The notes: generated from the letters alone by a model not told the origin. 49,595 nt of DNA from Sphingopyxis solisilvae (GCF_015475875.1 NZ_JADKYM010000023.1:1-49595), one strand, 5' to 3'. Positions 1 through 8,183 are shown, counted from the stretch's first letter. Numbers and translations are program-made.

Positions 1-10
1 GACTTGCGAT

Positions 11-119
11 GGGGAGGGGGACCGCCGCCGCAGGCGGTGGTGGAGGGGCAGCAACGTCGCGGCCCCTCGGTCAGCCCTGCGGGCTGCCACCTCCCCATCG
101 CAAGTCGATGGGGAGGATA
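11..119. repeat. Composite CCTCCCC/GGGGAGG intergenic repeat, copy A
   Basis: Two imperfect palindromic blocks lie side by side. The first runs from GGGGAGGGGGACC to GGTGGAGGGGCA around a GC-rich inverted core (about 11-51). In the second, CCTCCCCATCG (90-100) and CGATGGGGAGG (106-116) form an 11-bp stem with a CAAGT loop. Related sequence recurs at 4611, 13622, 15369, 17991 (inside leuA), 18885 and 36286. No gene is visible in 1-343; this repeat, the inverted repeat at 165-223 and the terminator at 292-325 fill most of it. Confidence 0.75.
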
Positions 120-164
120 TTACGTCCGCGACCGGTCGAAATGCAGCGTCCTGTAAAATTCGTG

Positions 165-223
165 CAGAGGCGCAGAGACCGCCAAGGGAAGGCACTCTAA
201 CTCTGCGATCTCTGCGCCTCTGC
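165..223. repeat. Inverted repeat, 15-bp arms
   Basis: GCAGAGGCGCAGAGA (165-179) is matched exactly by its reverse complement at 209-223, separated by 29 bases. The internal CTCTGCGA near 201-208 partly repeats the arm. It lies in non-coding DNA downstream of the SPOR lipoprotein gene and may be a dispersed repeat; only one copy is seen in this window. Confidence 0.7.
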
Positions 224-291
224 GCGAAACTTGTTCCAACACGGCCTTCGGGCAAAAGACCGCTACCGGTCGCAACCGGCCACTCCAAAAC

Positions 292-325
292 AAAAGGGGC
301 GCAGCCTTCCGGCCACGCCCCTTTT
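292..325 (-). terminator. Rho-independent terminator of the SPOR lipoprotein operon
   Basis: AAAAGGGGCG (292-301) pairs with CGCCCCTTTT (316-325), with an inner GCC/GGC pairing. On the minus strand the stem is followed by a T-rich TTTTGTTTTGG tract. It begins 19 bases after the stop codon at 344. Confidence 0.85.
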
Positions 326-343
326 CGACCCGAATTGATGTGT

Positions 344-1717
344 TCAGCGCGACGCGAGCCGCACCGGGTTCGCCTTCGCCGCCCACTGGATATTCTCGGC
401 GCCGCCCATCGCGCGGATGAAACACGCTTGGCCTTTCGCCTTCAACTCGTTGCACAATGCCGTGGCATCGGCGCGGCTCGCCAGACCGTTGACGGTCAGG
501 CGATAGAAGGTCCGACCGTTGACTTTCGCGGCGTGGCTCGACGCGGGGAAGCTGGCCAGCATCGTGCTGCGCTTTTGCAGACCGCTCCATTTTTCCTTCG
601 CGATACCCAGGCTGTCATAGGCACCCAGCTGAACCGCCCAACCCGACGGTTTTTTGCTGTCGAACGCCATCGCGCGCGGGATCAGCACCGTCGCGAGTTC
701 CAGCGCCTGCTGCTGCGCGGGACGGATACGTCCTTCCCCGACTACCCGTGGGGCAGCGCGATAGGGCGCGGCGTCGGCCATGATGACCTCGCCCGCCGCT
801 TTCGGCTGCGGCAATTCAGTGACCGGCACGACGCCGTCGGCGTTGCGTTCGGGCATCGGCAATTCGACGCTGCGAATGGCGCTGCCCGCATCGGCCAGCG
901 CCACCGGCGGCGGTGCATAGGTCGCAACCGGCGCCGGATCGGCGGCGGGCGCAAAAGCCAACTGGGTTTCGCTGTAATTGTTCAGCGCCAGACGGACCGG
1001 CATCCCGGCGTCGGCGCGCGCTTCGGTACCGATCAGGCTGGCCACCCGCGCCTGCGAATTCGGCGTTTCGGCGAGTTTGGACCATTCGGCCATCCGCGAT
1101 TCGACCTTGGCGAGCGACAGATCCTGTGACGCATAGATGCGTGCCTGCGCCCAGCGGCCCGACAGCGCCAGCGCCAGCGCCAGATTCTGGCGCGTCCGGG
1201 CATTGGCGTCGGGCGCGCGTGCGGCTTCGCTCAGCACATAGATCGCGCTCTCGCTGTCGCCGGCGAGCGCGAGCGCCAGCCCGATGTCCGAAGCGGGGAT
1301 GGTGTCCCGATGTTCCTGAAGCAGCGATACGGCGGCGCCGGGTTTGTTCTGGGCAATATGGGCCAGGGCCAGCGCAATCACCGTGTTGCTGTCGGTCGCA
1401 CCCAACTCCATCGCTTCTTCAAGCGCGGTGGTGGCCGACGTAAAGCGGCCTTCGTTCAGATAAGCCTGGCCGAGCAGCGCGCGAAAACCCGGATCGCGTG
1501 GACTGGCTTCGACGGCGGCTTCGGCCAGTGCGACCGCCTTGCCGGCCTTGCCGGATTCCAGCGCTGCGCGTGCCTGCGATGCCGATTTGCCCGCCACTTC
1601 GGGCTTTCCTGCCGCGCGCGACGGCGCGTCGGCCATGGCGCCCATCCCGCTGCAGCCGGTGGCGACGCTCAGGACAAAGCCCGATACGGCCAGATTCTTC
1701 AGCATTTTGCGGTTCAT
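344..1717 (-). CDS. TPR- and SPOR-domain lipoprotein
   Basis: A 457-residue envelope protein. The N-terminus is hydrophobic and ends in VATGC, a lipobox-like site, so a lipoprotein is likely. TPR-like helical repeats occupy about residues 45-230 (for example the stretch around RALLGQAYLNEGRFTSATTALEEAM). A low-complexity linker follows, then a C-terminal SPOR domain beginning near GWAVQLGAYDS and ending near GQACFIRA. SPOR domains bind denuded peptidoglycan at division sites. The ATG at 1717 is chosen over the GTG at 1720 because AGGGGAA lies at good spacing. It is the last gene of a minus-strand operon (21 bp after the RHH-like gene) and ends at a clear terminator. The specific role is not known. 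Confidence 0.8.
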   Translation of the reverse strand: MNRKMLKNLAVSGFVLSVATGCSGMGAMADAPSRAAGKPEVAGKSASQARAALESGKAGKAVALAEAAVEASPRDPGFRALLGQAYLNEGRFTSATTALEEAMELGATDSNTVIALALAHIAQNKPGAAVSLLQEHRDTIPASDIGLALALAGDSESAIYVLSEAARAPDANARTRQNLALALALSGRWAQARIYASQDLSLAKVESRMAEWSKLAETPNSQARVASLIGTEARADAGMPVRLALNNYSETQLAFAPAADPAPVATYAPPPVALADAGSAIRSVELPMPERNADGVVPVTELPQPKAAGEVIMADAAPYRAAPRVVGEGRIRPAQQQALELATVLIPRAMAFDSKKPSGWAVQLGAYDSLGIAKEKWSGLQKRSTMLASFPASSHAAKVNGRTFYRLTVNGLASRADATALCNELKAKGQACFIRAMGGAENIQWAAKANPVRLASR

Positions 1718-1738
1718 CACCAGGTTCCCCTTGTTGGA

Positions 1739-2419
1739 TCAGCGCGACTTCGTCTGGCGCAGCGGCCGTGCCGCCGGCAGGCGGCTGGCCATCGCGTCGA
1801 TTTCGGGCAGCGTGGACAGATATTCGTCGAGCAGGTCGGTCAGGATCACCTGCGACGACCGGTTCGTGACAGCACTCGCCAGCCGCAGCCGCAGATGGCG
1901 CTCGGCGTCGAGACGCAGCGTGAATGCCGCCTTTTCGCGGGCACGCAGCGCGCGCGGCGCCTTTTCCTTCTTCGCGGTCACGACGGGTCGCGCCTCGACC
2001 TTGCGCGCCACGGCGGCGACGCGATCGATCAGCGATTCCTGCTGGCGGACGATTTCGGGCACTTCGACGGCTTCGGCCTCATGGGCAGGGGCGCTGAAAT
2101 CCTCGGCGGCATAGTCTTCCGCGACCGCATCGGTCAGCTCGTGGCCGACGCTTTCATCGACCGCATGTTCGGCTTCGACATTGTGCGCCAGCACCGACCC
2201 GGTCAGCAACGGCTTGAGGTCGAGCATCCGCGCCGGTTCGCCCGACTGGTCGGGGTCGACATCATAACCCATGTCGTTCCAGCCCAGGTCGTCATAGCCG
2301 GTGGCGCCGAGCGGCGCGGGGCCGCTGCCCAGCGGCTGGCGGCGCATGGCGGGCCTTGCGCCGCCCTTGCGGGCCAACAGGCCGGCGCTCAGCGATGCGA
2401 GGGGTTTCGGTTCGCCCAT
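1739..2419 (-). CDS. Ribbon-helix-helix-like protein partnered with ParA
   Basis: 226 residues. The C-terminal part, from AFTLRLDAERHLRLRL through SSQVILTDLLDEYL, has the strand then two-helix pattern of a ribbon-helix-helix DNA-binding domain. The N-terminal 130 residues are acidic and low in complexity, probably disordered. The start is placed at the ATG at 2419, preceded by GGGAGGG, rather than at an upstream start that would run through the ParA gene. It sits 17 bp after parA and 21 bp before the SPOR lipoprotein, so co-transcription is very likely. By analogy with ParG/Omega-type partners it may bind DNA and modulate the ATPase, and may autoregulate at the inverted repeat at 3275-3295. 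That is inference. Confidence 0.65.
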   Translation of the reverse strand: MGEPKPLASLSAGLLARKGGARPAMRRQPLGSGPAPLGATGYDDLGWNDMGYDVDPDQSGEPARMLDLKPLLTGSVLAHNVEAEHAVDESVGHELTDAVAEDYAAEDFSAPAHEAEAVEVPEIVRQQESLIDRVAAVARKVEARPVVTAKKEKAPRALRAREKAAFTLRLDAERHLRLRLASAVTNRSSQVILTDLLDEYLSTLPEIDAMASRLPAARPLRQTKSR

Positions 2420-2436
2420 GGTTCCGATCCCTCCCG

Positions 2437-3159
2437 TCACTGGCCAGCGATGCGGCGGCCAAAGCCACCGCCCATCGGACGGACCGCGCCATAATTGCCC
2501 TGCGTCGGAATCGGCGCGGCAAAGATGGTGCGGCGGAAATTCTTTTCGAGCCGGTCGCTCATATAGGTCCACAGCTGGCGGATCTCATCGGCCGAGCGGC
2601 CATTGGGATCGACCTCCATCACCGTGCGTCCGTCGATCATCGACGCGGCATAATCGGTGCGGTGGTGCAGCGTGATCGGAGCGACGGTGCCGTGCTGCGA
2701 CAGCGCAACCGCGGCTTCGCTGGTGATCTTGGCCTTGGGGGTCGCGCCGTTGACGACGAACACCAGCGGCTTGCCGGCACGTTCACACAGGTCGACGGTG
2801 GCGCCGACGGCGCGCAGGTCGTGTGGGCTGGGCCGGGTCGGCACGACGATCAGTTCGGCAACCGAAATCACGCTCTGGATCGCCATCGTAATGGCAGGTG
2901 GTGTGTCGATGACCGCCAGCTTGAAGCCCTGCTGACGCAGGATTTCCAGGTCCGACGCCAGCCGCGCCACGGTGGTTTGCGCAAAGGCCGGCAGATCGGT
3001 TTCGCGTTCGTTCCACCAGTCGGCGAGCGAGCCCTGCGGATCGATGTCGATCAGGACGACCGGCCCGGCGCCCGCGAGCTGCGCCTGTACTGCGAGATGC
3101 CCCGACAAGGTCGTTTTTCCCGACCCGCCCTTTTGTGAAGCCAATGCCAAAACGCGCAC
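2437..3159 (-). CDS. ParA/MinD-family ATPase
   Basis: 240 residues with the deviant Walker A motif QKGGSGKTT (residues 9-17), a switch I/Walker A' region DIDPQGSLADWW and a Walker B-like AVIDTPP. These are the hallmarks of ParA-type ATPases that position DNA or protein complexes. The GTG start at 3159 is preceded by AGGGGGAC. It lacks the long N-terminal extension of chromosomal ParA partners, and no ParB lies nearby. Instead it heads an operon with an RHH-like protein and a SPOR lipoprotein, opposite a second SPOR protein. The setting therefore points to positioning of an envelope or division-related cargo rather than plasmid partition. The C-terminal 20 residues are Gly/Arg-rich. Confidence 0.85.
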   Translation of the reverse strand: MRVLALASQKGGSGKTTLSGHLAVQAQLAGAGPVVLIDIDPQGSLADWWNERETDLPAFAQTTVARLASDLEILRQQGFKLAVIDTPPAITMAIQSVISVAELIVVPTRPSPHDLRAVGATVDLCERAGKPLVFVVNGATPKAKITSEAAVALSQHGTVAPITLHHRTDYAASMIDGRTVMEVDPNGRSADEIRQLWTYMSDRLEKNFRRTIFAAPIPTQGNYGAVRPMGGGFGRRIAGQ

Positions 3160-3274
3160 AGCTGTCCCCCTGAAAAATCACGAATTGGCGGGGGAATGCC
3201 ATGCGGGGCGCTAAAATTGAGTTAACGATGATAAAAAGAGGGTGAACGACCCACTCGCCGCCATGGTTAACAAG

Positions 3275-3295
3275 GGGACAATGGCAGTTTGTCCC
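3275..3295. promoter_or_regulatory. Inverted repeat in divergent parA / Sel1-SPOR promoter
   Basis: GGGACAA (3275-3281) and TTGTCCC (3289-3295) are perfect inverted arms separated by 7 bases. The site lies between the two divergent starts (3159 minus, 3403 plus) in a locally AT-richer stretch. It is a candidate operator, perhaps for the neighbouring RHH-like protein; no binding is shown. Confidence 0.5.
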
Positions 3296-3402
3296 GAAAT
3301 GGATCAAATATGCTATATGGCGCGCGTCGATAACGCCGTGTTAGCCATTTTGGCGTACCGGAAGCCCGGGGACTGCAGCGATGCAAGTCATTGGAGAATA
3401 AC

Positions 3403-4605
3403 ATGCGTTCTTTCCGCTCCGCCGTTGCGTTCGCGCTGCCCTTGCTGGCGGCGTCGATGCTCGCGCCGCCCGCCATGGCCGATGTCAAGGACGGCGTCGA
3501 TGCTTGGCAACGCGGCGACTATCAGGCCGCCGTCGCCGCCTGGCGTCCCGAAGCGCTGGCGGGCGACGCCGACGCCCAGTTCAATCTAGGGCAGGCGTAC
3601 AAGCTGGGCCGCGGGGTCCCGACCGATCTGGCGCAGGCCGAAAGCTGGTACCGCCGTGCCGCGAAACAAGGTCATTTGCAGGCCGAAGACAATTTGGGCT
3701 TGGTGCTCTTCACCGCCAATCGCCGCAAGGAGGCGATGCCCTACATCACCCGCTCGGCCGAACGCGGCGAGCCGCGCGCGCAATATGTCCTCGGCACCGC
3801 GCTGTTCAACGGCGACCTCGCGCCGCAGGACTTGCCGCGCGCCTATGCGCTGACCAAACGCGCCAGCGATGCGGGGCTTTCGATCGCATCGGCGCGGCTG
3901 GCGCAGCTTGACGGCCTGATCCCGCTCGACCAGCGCCAGCGCGGTCTCGCAATGCTGCCTGACATCGAAAAGAACGAAGCGCGCGCGCGGCTGGCGGCGG
4001 TCAACGCGGCAGCGCCGTCGGCACCGCAACCCGCGCCGGCCTCGCCGATCAAGACCGCCAGCCTGCCCGCCTCGGCGCCCGGCACCAGCTATACACCGCC
4101 GCCGGTTGTTCCGTCCGCCCCGGCGACGCCCCGCGCAACCGCCACCCCTGTCCTGTCGTCGCCCGCTGCAACCGCTGCGGCCACGGCCGCCGCCGAAGCG
4201 ACCGCCGACGCCGCAGCCGCCTCCGCCGGAACGACGCCCGGTACCAGCTATGCGCCGCCGCCTGAAAGCGGAGCCTCCAGTCCCGGATCCGCGAAGCCGC
4301 GCCCGGCGCCGCGCAACAATGACCCTATCGCCGTCGTGGAAACGCCGACCCCCGCCCGCCCCGGCGGCGGCAACAGCCCGTGGCGCGCGCAGCTCGGCGC
4401 CTTCGGTGTCGAGGCGAACGCGCGCAACCTGTGGGCCGCGCTCGGTAAAAAACATCCGGCGGTCGCGGAACGACAGCCGCTGTATGTCAAGACCGGCAAC
4501 GTCACCCGCCTTCAGACCGGCGGCTTTGCCAACAAGGGTGAAGCGAACAATTTTTGCGCCGCGCTCTCAAAGAGCGGTCAGGCCTGTCTGGTCGTCGATA
4601 AATAG
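3403..4605 (+). CDS. Secreted Sel1-repeat and SPOR-domain protein
   Basis: 400 residues. A Sec signal peptide (MRSFRSAVAFALPLLAASML..., likely cut after AMA) is followed by Sel1/TPR-like repeats (about 30-170; note the DAQFNLGQAYKLGRG and AESWYRRAAKQGH motifs). A long Pro/Ala/Ser/Thr-rich linker (about 195-325) precedes the C-terminal SPOR domain (from WRAQLGAFGVEANA to GQACLVV). The ATG at 3403 has GGAG five bases upstream. It diverges from the ParA operon, whose last gene has the same plan of repeats, linker and SPOR domain. Role is probably in periplasmic peptidoglycan or cell division, by family. Confidence 0.82.
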   Translation: MRSFRSAVAFALPLLAASMLAPPAMADVKDGVDAWQRGDYQAAVAAWRPEALAGDADAQFNLGQAYKLGRGVPTDLAQAESWYRRAAKQGHLQAEDNLGLVLFTANRRKEAMPYITRSAERGEPRAQYVLGTALFNGDLAPQDLPRAYALTKRASDAGLSIASARLAQLDGLIPLDQRQRGLAMLPDIEKNEARARLAAVNAAAPSAPQPAPASPIKTASLPASAPGTSYTPPPVVPSAPATPRATATPVLSSPAATAAATAAAEATADAAAASAGTTPGTSYAPPPESGASSPGSAKPRPAPRNNDPIAVVETPTPARPGGGNSPWRAQLGAFGVEANARNLWAALGKKHPAVAERQPLYVKTGNVTRLQTGGFANKGEANNFCAALSKSGQACLVVDK

Positions 4606-4610
4606 AACCA

Positions 4611-4771
4611 AATCCTCCCTGTGGCGAAGCCATGGGGGAGTCGCAGACGGCGCGCAGCGCCAGCGGGACCGCTTGCGAAACAAGGGGTGGAGGGGCAGCG
4701 ACGTCAGCGCCAAAGCCCCTCCGTCAGTCCTGCGGACTGCCACCTCCCCATCGCTGCGCGACAGGGAGGAT
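4611..4771. repeat. Composite intergenic repeat, copy B
   Basis: It starts with AATCCTCCCTGTGGCGAAGC just after the Sel1-SPOR stop and continues through GTGGAGGGGCAGCGACGTC and CCCCTCCGTCAGTCC to CCACCTCCCCATCGCTGCG and ACAGGGAGGAT. It fills nearly the whole convergent gap between 4605 and 4782 and shares blocks with copies A and C. Confidence 0.75.
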
Positions 4772-4781
4772 CAGCAACCCG

Positions 4782-5705
4782 CTACTTCGCTGCGCCCGCC
4801 TTCTCCGCCGCCAGCCGCTTGGCCAGCGCCTGACGCGACCGCTCGGCATAGGCGCTGCACGCCCCCGGGGCGGAATTATACCGCCCGTCGCCCGCATTGT
4901 CGGGATGCGCCGTAACCAGCATATCGCATTTCAGTCGGCCCATGATTCGATAGCTGCGCGCAAATCCCGCCACGAACGGCGCACCCGCCGCGCTGCTGAA
5001 TCGATAGTCGTCGGCCGACACCGGGTTCAGGCTCGCGGCAAAGACGATTTCCTTGCACGTCTTGCCCTCGCACGCCTGCCAGCTCCAGCTCATGCTGCCC
5101 ATCGTGTGCCCGGGGGTCGCGCGCGCCGTGATCCGCGCCGTGCCCAGCGGCAGAACCTCGCCATCCTTCATGATGCGGATCGGTGTCGTCACCGCGGGCC
5201 AGCTGCCGCCATAGCCCAGCTGCGGGTCGTCGGCCGCATGCTTCCCGGTCCGCAACCCTTCCGCACCCCGTTTGCTCGCGACGACGGTCGCGCCGGTGTC
5301 GCGCGCCAGCGCCGCCAGGCCGCCGGCATGGTCCCAATGCGGTTCGGTGCTCAGAATAAATTTGATGTCTCTGGGATCGAACCCCAGCGCCCGGACATTG
5401 GCGAGTACCGCCGCGGCCGACTGCGGCAACGCGCCATCGACCAGCACCAGCCCGTCGCCCGTGTCGATCAGCGCGACGCTCAACCCGGCGAAGCCAACCA
5501 GATAGCTGTTGCCGAAAAGCCGTTCCGGGGGGACAGGCGTCAACCATTCGGTTGCCCTAGCACCGCCGATCGGACGCGTCAGTGGGTCGTCGGCAGCGGC
5601 ACTCACCCCGCCGGCCACCATCGCGGCGTCGGGCATTTCGACGATAGGCAACGGCATCTGTTGCACACCGGCCAACCAGGCCGCGACTGTCATCATGGCG
5701 ATCAT
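4782..5705 (-). CDS. Subclass B3 metallo-beta-lactamase with active-site Glu (B3-E type)
   Basis: 307 residues with an MBL fold. Predicted metal ligands are E121-x-H123-x-D125-H126 (in STEPHWDHAGG), H200 (TPGHTMGS) and H267 (TAHPDN). The standard B3 site is H/Q116, H118, H196 and D120, H121, H263; here position 116 is Glu. A Glu116 variant (SIE-1) is known from Sphingobium, so a beta-lactam hydrolase is the best call, although related MBLs act on lactones. The N-terminus is hydrophobic but lacks a charged n-region, so export is uncertain. The ATG at 5705 is preceded by GGGAGA. It diverges from an AmpR-like regulator with a LysR box between them, which suggests inducible expression. Confidence 0.85.
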   Translation of the reverse strand: MIAMMTVAAWLAGVQQMPLPIVEMPDAAMVAGGVSAAADDPLTRPIGGARATEWLTPVPPERLFGNSYLVGFAGLSVALIDTGDGLVLVDGALPQSAAAVLANVRALGFDPRDIKFILSTEPHWDHAGGLAALARDTGATVVASKRGAEGLRTGKHAADDPQLGYGGSWPAVTTPIRIMKDGEVLPLGTARITARATPGHTMGSMSWSWQACEGKTCKEIVFAASLNPVSADDYRFSSAAGAPFVAGFARSYRIMGRLKCDMLVTAHPDNAGDGRYNSAPGACSAYAERSRQALAKRLAAEKAGAAK

Positions 5706-5725
5706 ATATGTCTCCCTTCGCCGCC

Positions 5726-5754
5726 AGATAACCGAGCCGGCAACCGGTCAACAA
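5726..5754 (-). promoter_or_regulatory. Candidate promoter of the B3 beta-lactamase gene
   Basis: Read on the minus strand: TTGTTG (5754-5749), a 17-base spacer, then TTATCT (5731-5726). The predicted start point, near 5719, lies 14 bases ahead of the ATG, leaving room for the GGGAGA ribosome site. The weak boxes suit an activator-dependent promoter. Confidence 0.4.
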
Positions 5755-5774
5755 AGCATCATTTCTCGACAAAG

Positions 5775-5793
5775 CCATGAGATTTATTCATGG
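5775..5793. promoter_or_regulatory. LysR-type (AmpR) operator, T-N11-A palindrome
   Basis: CCATGA (5775-5780) and TCATGG (5788-5793) are perfect arms around GATTTAT and contain the LysR-family T-N11-A signature (T5778 to A5790). The centre is about 65 bases upstream of the predicted bla transcription start, the usual place for a LysR recognition site. It lies just ahead of the regulator start at 5801, which suits autorepression. Confidence 0.6.
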
Positions 5794-5800
5794 ATTGACG

Positions 5801-6706
5801 ATGGACCGTGCCCAACTCCCGCTCAACGCCCTGCGTGCTTTCGAGGCCGCGGCGCGCCACCTCAATTTCACCCGCGCCGCGATCGAGCTGTGCGTCAGCC
5901 AAGGCGCGGTCAGCCATCAGGTCGCGCAGCTCGAACGCCGCCTCGGCACCCGCCTGTTCCACCGCCTGCCGCGCGGCCTCGCGCTCACGGACGAGGGACA
6001 GGCGCTGGTCCCCGTCGTCGCCGACGCCTTCGACCGCGTCGCCGCGACGCTCGACCAATATGCGGACGGATGTTTCCGCGAGACATTGAAGGTCGGCGTC
6101 GTAGGAACCTTCGCTACCGGCTGGCTGCTCCCGCGGCTCGACACCTTCGCCCGCGCGCATCCCGCCATTGACCTGCGCATCTCGACCAACAACAACCGCG
6201 TCGACCTCGCGGGCGAGGCGCTCGACTATGCGATCCGCTTCGGCGACGGCGCCTGGCACGGCACCCATGCACAGCCTCTGCTCGCCGCGCCGATGACCCC
6301 GCTCTGCACCCCCACGATCGCCGCGCGGCTCAAAACCCCCGCCGACCTGATCCCCGAACGCCTGCTGCGCTCATACCGCGCCGACGAATGGGCGCTGTGG
6401 TTCACCGCCGCGGGCGTCCCCGCCCCGGTCCTGCGCGGCCCGATGTTCGACAGTTCGGCGCTGATGGCCACCGCCGCCGCCGCAGGCCAGGGCATCGCCC
6501 TCGCCCCGCCCGCCATGTTCACCCGCGAATTGGCGGCCGAGACACTCGTGCAGCCCTTCGCCACGACGATCGACGCAGGCCGCTACTGGCTCACCCGCCT
6601 GATGTCGCGAGTGGAAAGTGACGCGATGGTGCGGTTCAAGGGGTGGCTGGCCGATGAAATTTCGGCGGAGGAGGTGGCTAAGACGGAGCCTGAAATTGCT
6701 GCATGA
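5801..6706 (+). CDS. ampR: AmpR-like LysR-family regulator
   Basis: 301 residues. The N-terminal winged HTH (LPLNALRAFEAAARHLNFTR, then SQGAVSHQVAQLERRLG) closely follows the AmpR/GcvA pattern, and a LysR substrate-binding domain follows (about 92-295). The ATG at 5801 gives the usual AmpR N-terminus. A start at 5777 would place coding sequence over the operator palindrome and lacks a ribosome site. AmpR proteins respond to muropeptides during cell-wall damage and control a divergent beta-lactamase gene, which is the arrangement here. The 3' end overlaps the convergent gene by 29 bases. Confidence 0.82.
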   Translation: MDRAQLPLNALRAFEAAARHLNFTRAAIELCVSQGAVSHQVAQLERRLGTRLFHRLPRGLALTDEGQALVPVVADAFDRVAATLDQYADGCFRETLKVGVVGTFATGWLLPRLDTFARAHPAIDLRISTNNNRVDLAGEALDYAIRFGDGAWHGTHAQPLLAAPMTPLCTPTIAARLKTPADLIPERLLRSYRADEWALWFTAAGVPAPVLRGPMFDSSALMATAAAAGQGIALAPPAMFTRELAAETLVQPFATTIDAGRYWLTRLMSRVESDAMVRFKGWLADEISAEEVAKTEPEIAA

Positions 6707-7112
6707 TGCCCAGCGCGACCAAATAGGCGGCTTCCACGCCATGCTCGCGGCGATGCCGCGCCGCCGCGATACGGTCTTGGGCCAGTTGAAAGAAATTGAC
6801 GCGCTCCTGATCGTCAGGCGGCACAGCCTCGGGCGAGCCCGACCCGATCGCACCGATCGCGCCGCCTCCCGACAGCCCCAGCAACCCCAAGCTGTCGTCC
6901 AGCGACAGTTCGCCCACCTTGATCCGCTCGTTCATCCACCCGAACAGATCGCCGCGCGTCATTTTCGAAAAATCGCGCAGGGCCGCATGGGGCGAACCGT
7001 CCCCGCTTGGGCTGGACTGCGTGAGCGCAGCGCCGAAACGGACTCCGCCTTGGCCGACGGCTACCTGTTTCGAGTGGTTTGAAAAAGCGTATCCTGTACC
7101 CTGAACTTTCAT
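6678..7112 (-). CDS. Hypothetical protein
   Basis: 144 residues, family not recognised. The N-terminal half is Gly/Ser-rich (MKVQGTGYAFSNHSKQVAVG...). The C-terminal half is helical and charged (DLFGWMNERIKVGELSLDDS, later NFFQLAQDRIAAARHRREH), a pattern also seen in small regulators or secretion-associated proteins, but no function can be assigned. The ATG at 7112 is chosen because GGGAGGG lies 6 bases upstream; longer starts lack a ribosome site. It converges on and overlaps ampR by 29 bases. No signal peptide is evident. Confidence 0.6.
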   Translation of the reverse strand: MKVQGTGYAFSNHSKQVAVGQGGVRFGAALTQSSPSGDGSPHAALRDFSKMTRGDLFGWMNERIKVGELSLDDSLGLLGLSGGGAIGAIGSGSPEAVPPDDQERVNFFQLAQDRIAAARHRREHGVEAAYLVALGIMQQFQAPS

Positions 7113-7298
7113 GCTGACCCTCCCGGGAGCGACGGATGCGCTAAACCATAGCCCGCTGCCACCGTCCGCGCTGCCGCTTTGGCGTACCAGTACCGGTGAA
7201 GTGCCCATCGCGGGTGGTGAGTGGTCCTTCAAAAGAAGAACCGCTCCCCCTCAGGGGAAGATAGCGAAATCGGGCAGCGCGTTGCCGAGACCCCCGCC

Positions 7299-8183
7299 CT
7301 ACCCCAGCACCCAGCTCCGCCGGGGATAGCCCTGCGCCCACAACAGCGCGGTCAGGTCATGGTGTCGTACCACCGCCGCCGCCGCTTCCGCCGCCGCCGG
7401 GTGCGGATAATAGCCGATCCCCAGCCCCGCCGACGTGATCATCGGAATATCGTTCGCGCCGTCGCCGACCGCCAGCGTCTCGGCGAGCGGCAGGCCATGC
7501 TTCGCCGCCTCGGCCTTCAGCGTTTCCAGCTTCGCCGCACTGTCGACGATCGGCTCGATCACCTTGCCGGTCAGCTTGCCGCCCTTAATCTCCAGCTCGT
7601 TCGCGACCACCTTATCGAACCCGATCGCCTCGCCGACCGGCCCGGCAAACGGCATGAAGCCCCCCGACACCAGCACCGACCACGCGCCATGCGCCTTCAT
7701 CGTCTGCACCAGCGTCCGCGCGCCGCGGGTCAGCTTCACCCGCTCCATCCGGCATTCGACCAAGGTCGCCTCGGGCATCCCCGCCAGCAATCCGACCCGC
7801 TCGATCAGCGCGGCGCGAAAATCCAGCTCGCCGCGCATCGCGCGCTCGGTGATCGCCGCAATCTCGGGCTTCAGCCCGGCATAATCGGCCAGTTCGTCGA
7901 TGCATTCGACGGTGATCATTGTCGAATCCATGTCGGCAATGATCAGCTTCTTCGTCCGGTCGCCCTGCGGCTGGACGATCGTGTCGAGCAATCCATGGTC
8001 CATCAGCGCCAGTTCCTTGCGCGCGCTGACCAGGCTGCCATGAAAGACGATATCGGCGGCATCGCCCTCGTCCAGCCAGTGCGGCGCGCCGACGTCATGC
8101 CCTGTGGCGTCGAGCCGGTCGATTGCTTCGCGAACCACCTCGTCGGTCAGCTTCCCGGCTGCTATCAGCGTCGCGACGAACAT
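7299..8183 (-). CDS. serB: Phosphoserine phosphatase
   Basis: 294 residues. It removes phosphate from L-phosphoserine in the last step of serine biosynthesis. HAD motif I is IIADMDSTMI (about 81-90), motif II is the SGG in LVSGGFMPF, and motif III/IV is AVGDGANDIPMI. The N-terminal 80 residues match the extension seen in proteobacterial SerB. The ATG at 8183 is the first good start. A run of Ts (CCTTTTTAATTGCTTTTTGG) lies just upstream, probably in the promoter region. Confidence 0.93.
   Translation of the reverse strand: MFVATLIAAGKLTDEVVREAIDRLDATGHDVGAPHWLDEGDAADIVFHGSLVSARKELALMDHGLLDTIVQPQGDRTKKLIIADMDSTMITVECIDELADYAGLKPEIAAITERAMRGELDFRAALIERVGLLAGMPEATLVECRMERVKLTRGARTLVQTMKAHGAWSVLVSGGFMPFAGPVGEAIGFDKVVANELEIKGGKLTGKVIEPIVDSAAKLETLKAEAAKHGLPLAETLAVGDGANDIPMITSAGLGIGYYPHPAAAEAAAAVVRHHDLTALLWAQGYPRRSWVLG

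Noticed and set aside
2420..2572. Longer N-terminus for the RHH-like gene
   Set aside because: It would overlap the parA 3' end by over 130 bases, with Trp/Arg-rich sequence; the ATG at 2419 has a strong ribosome site.
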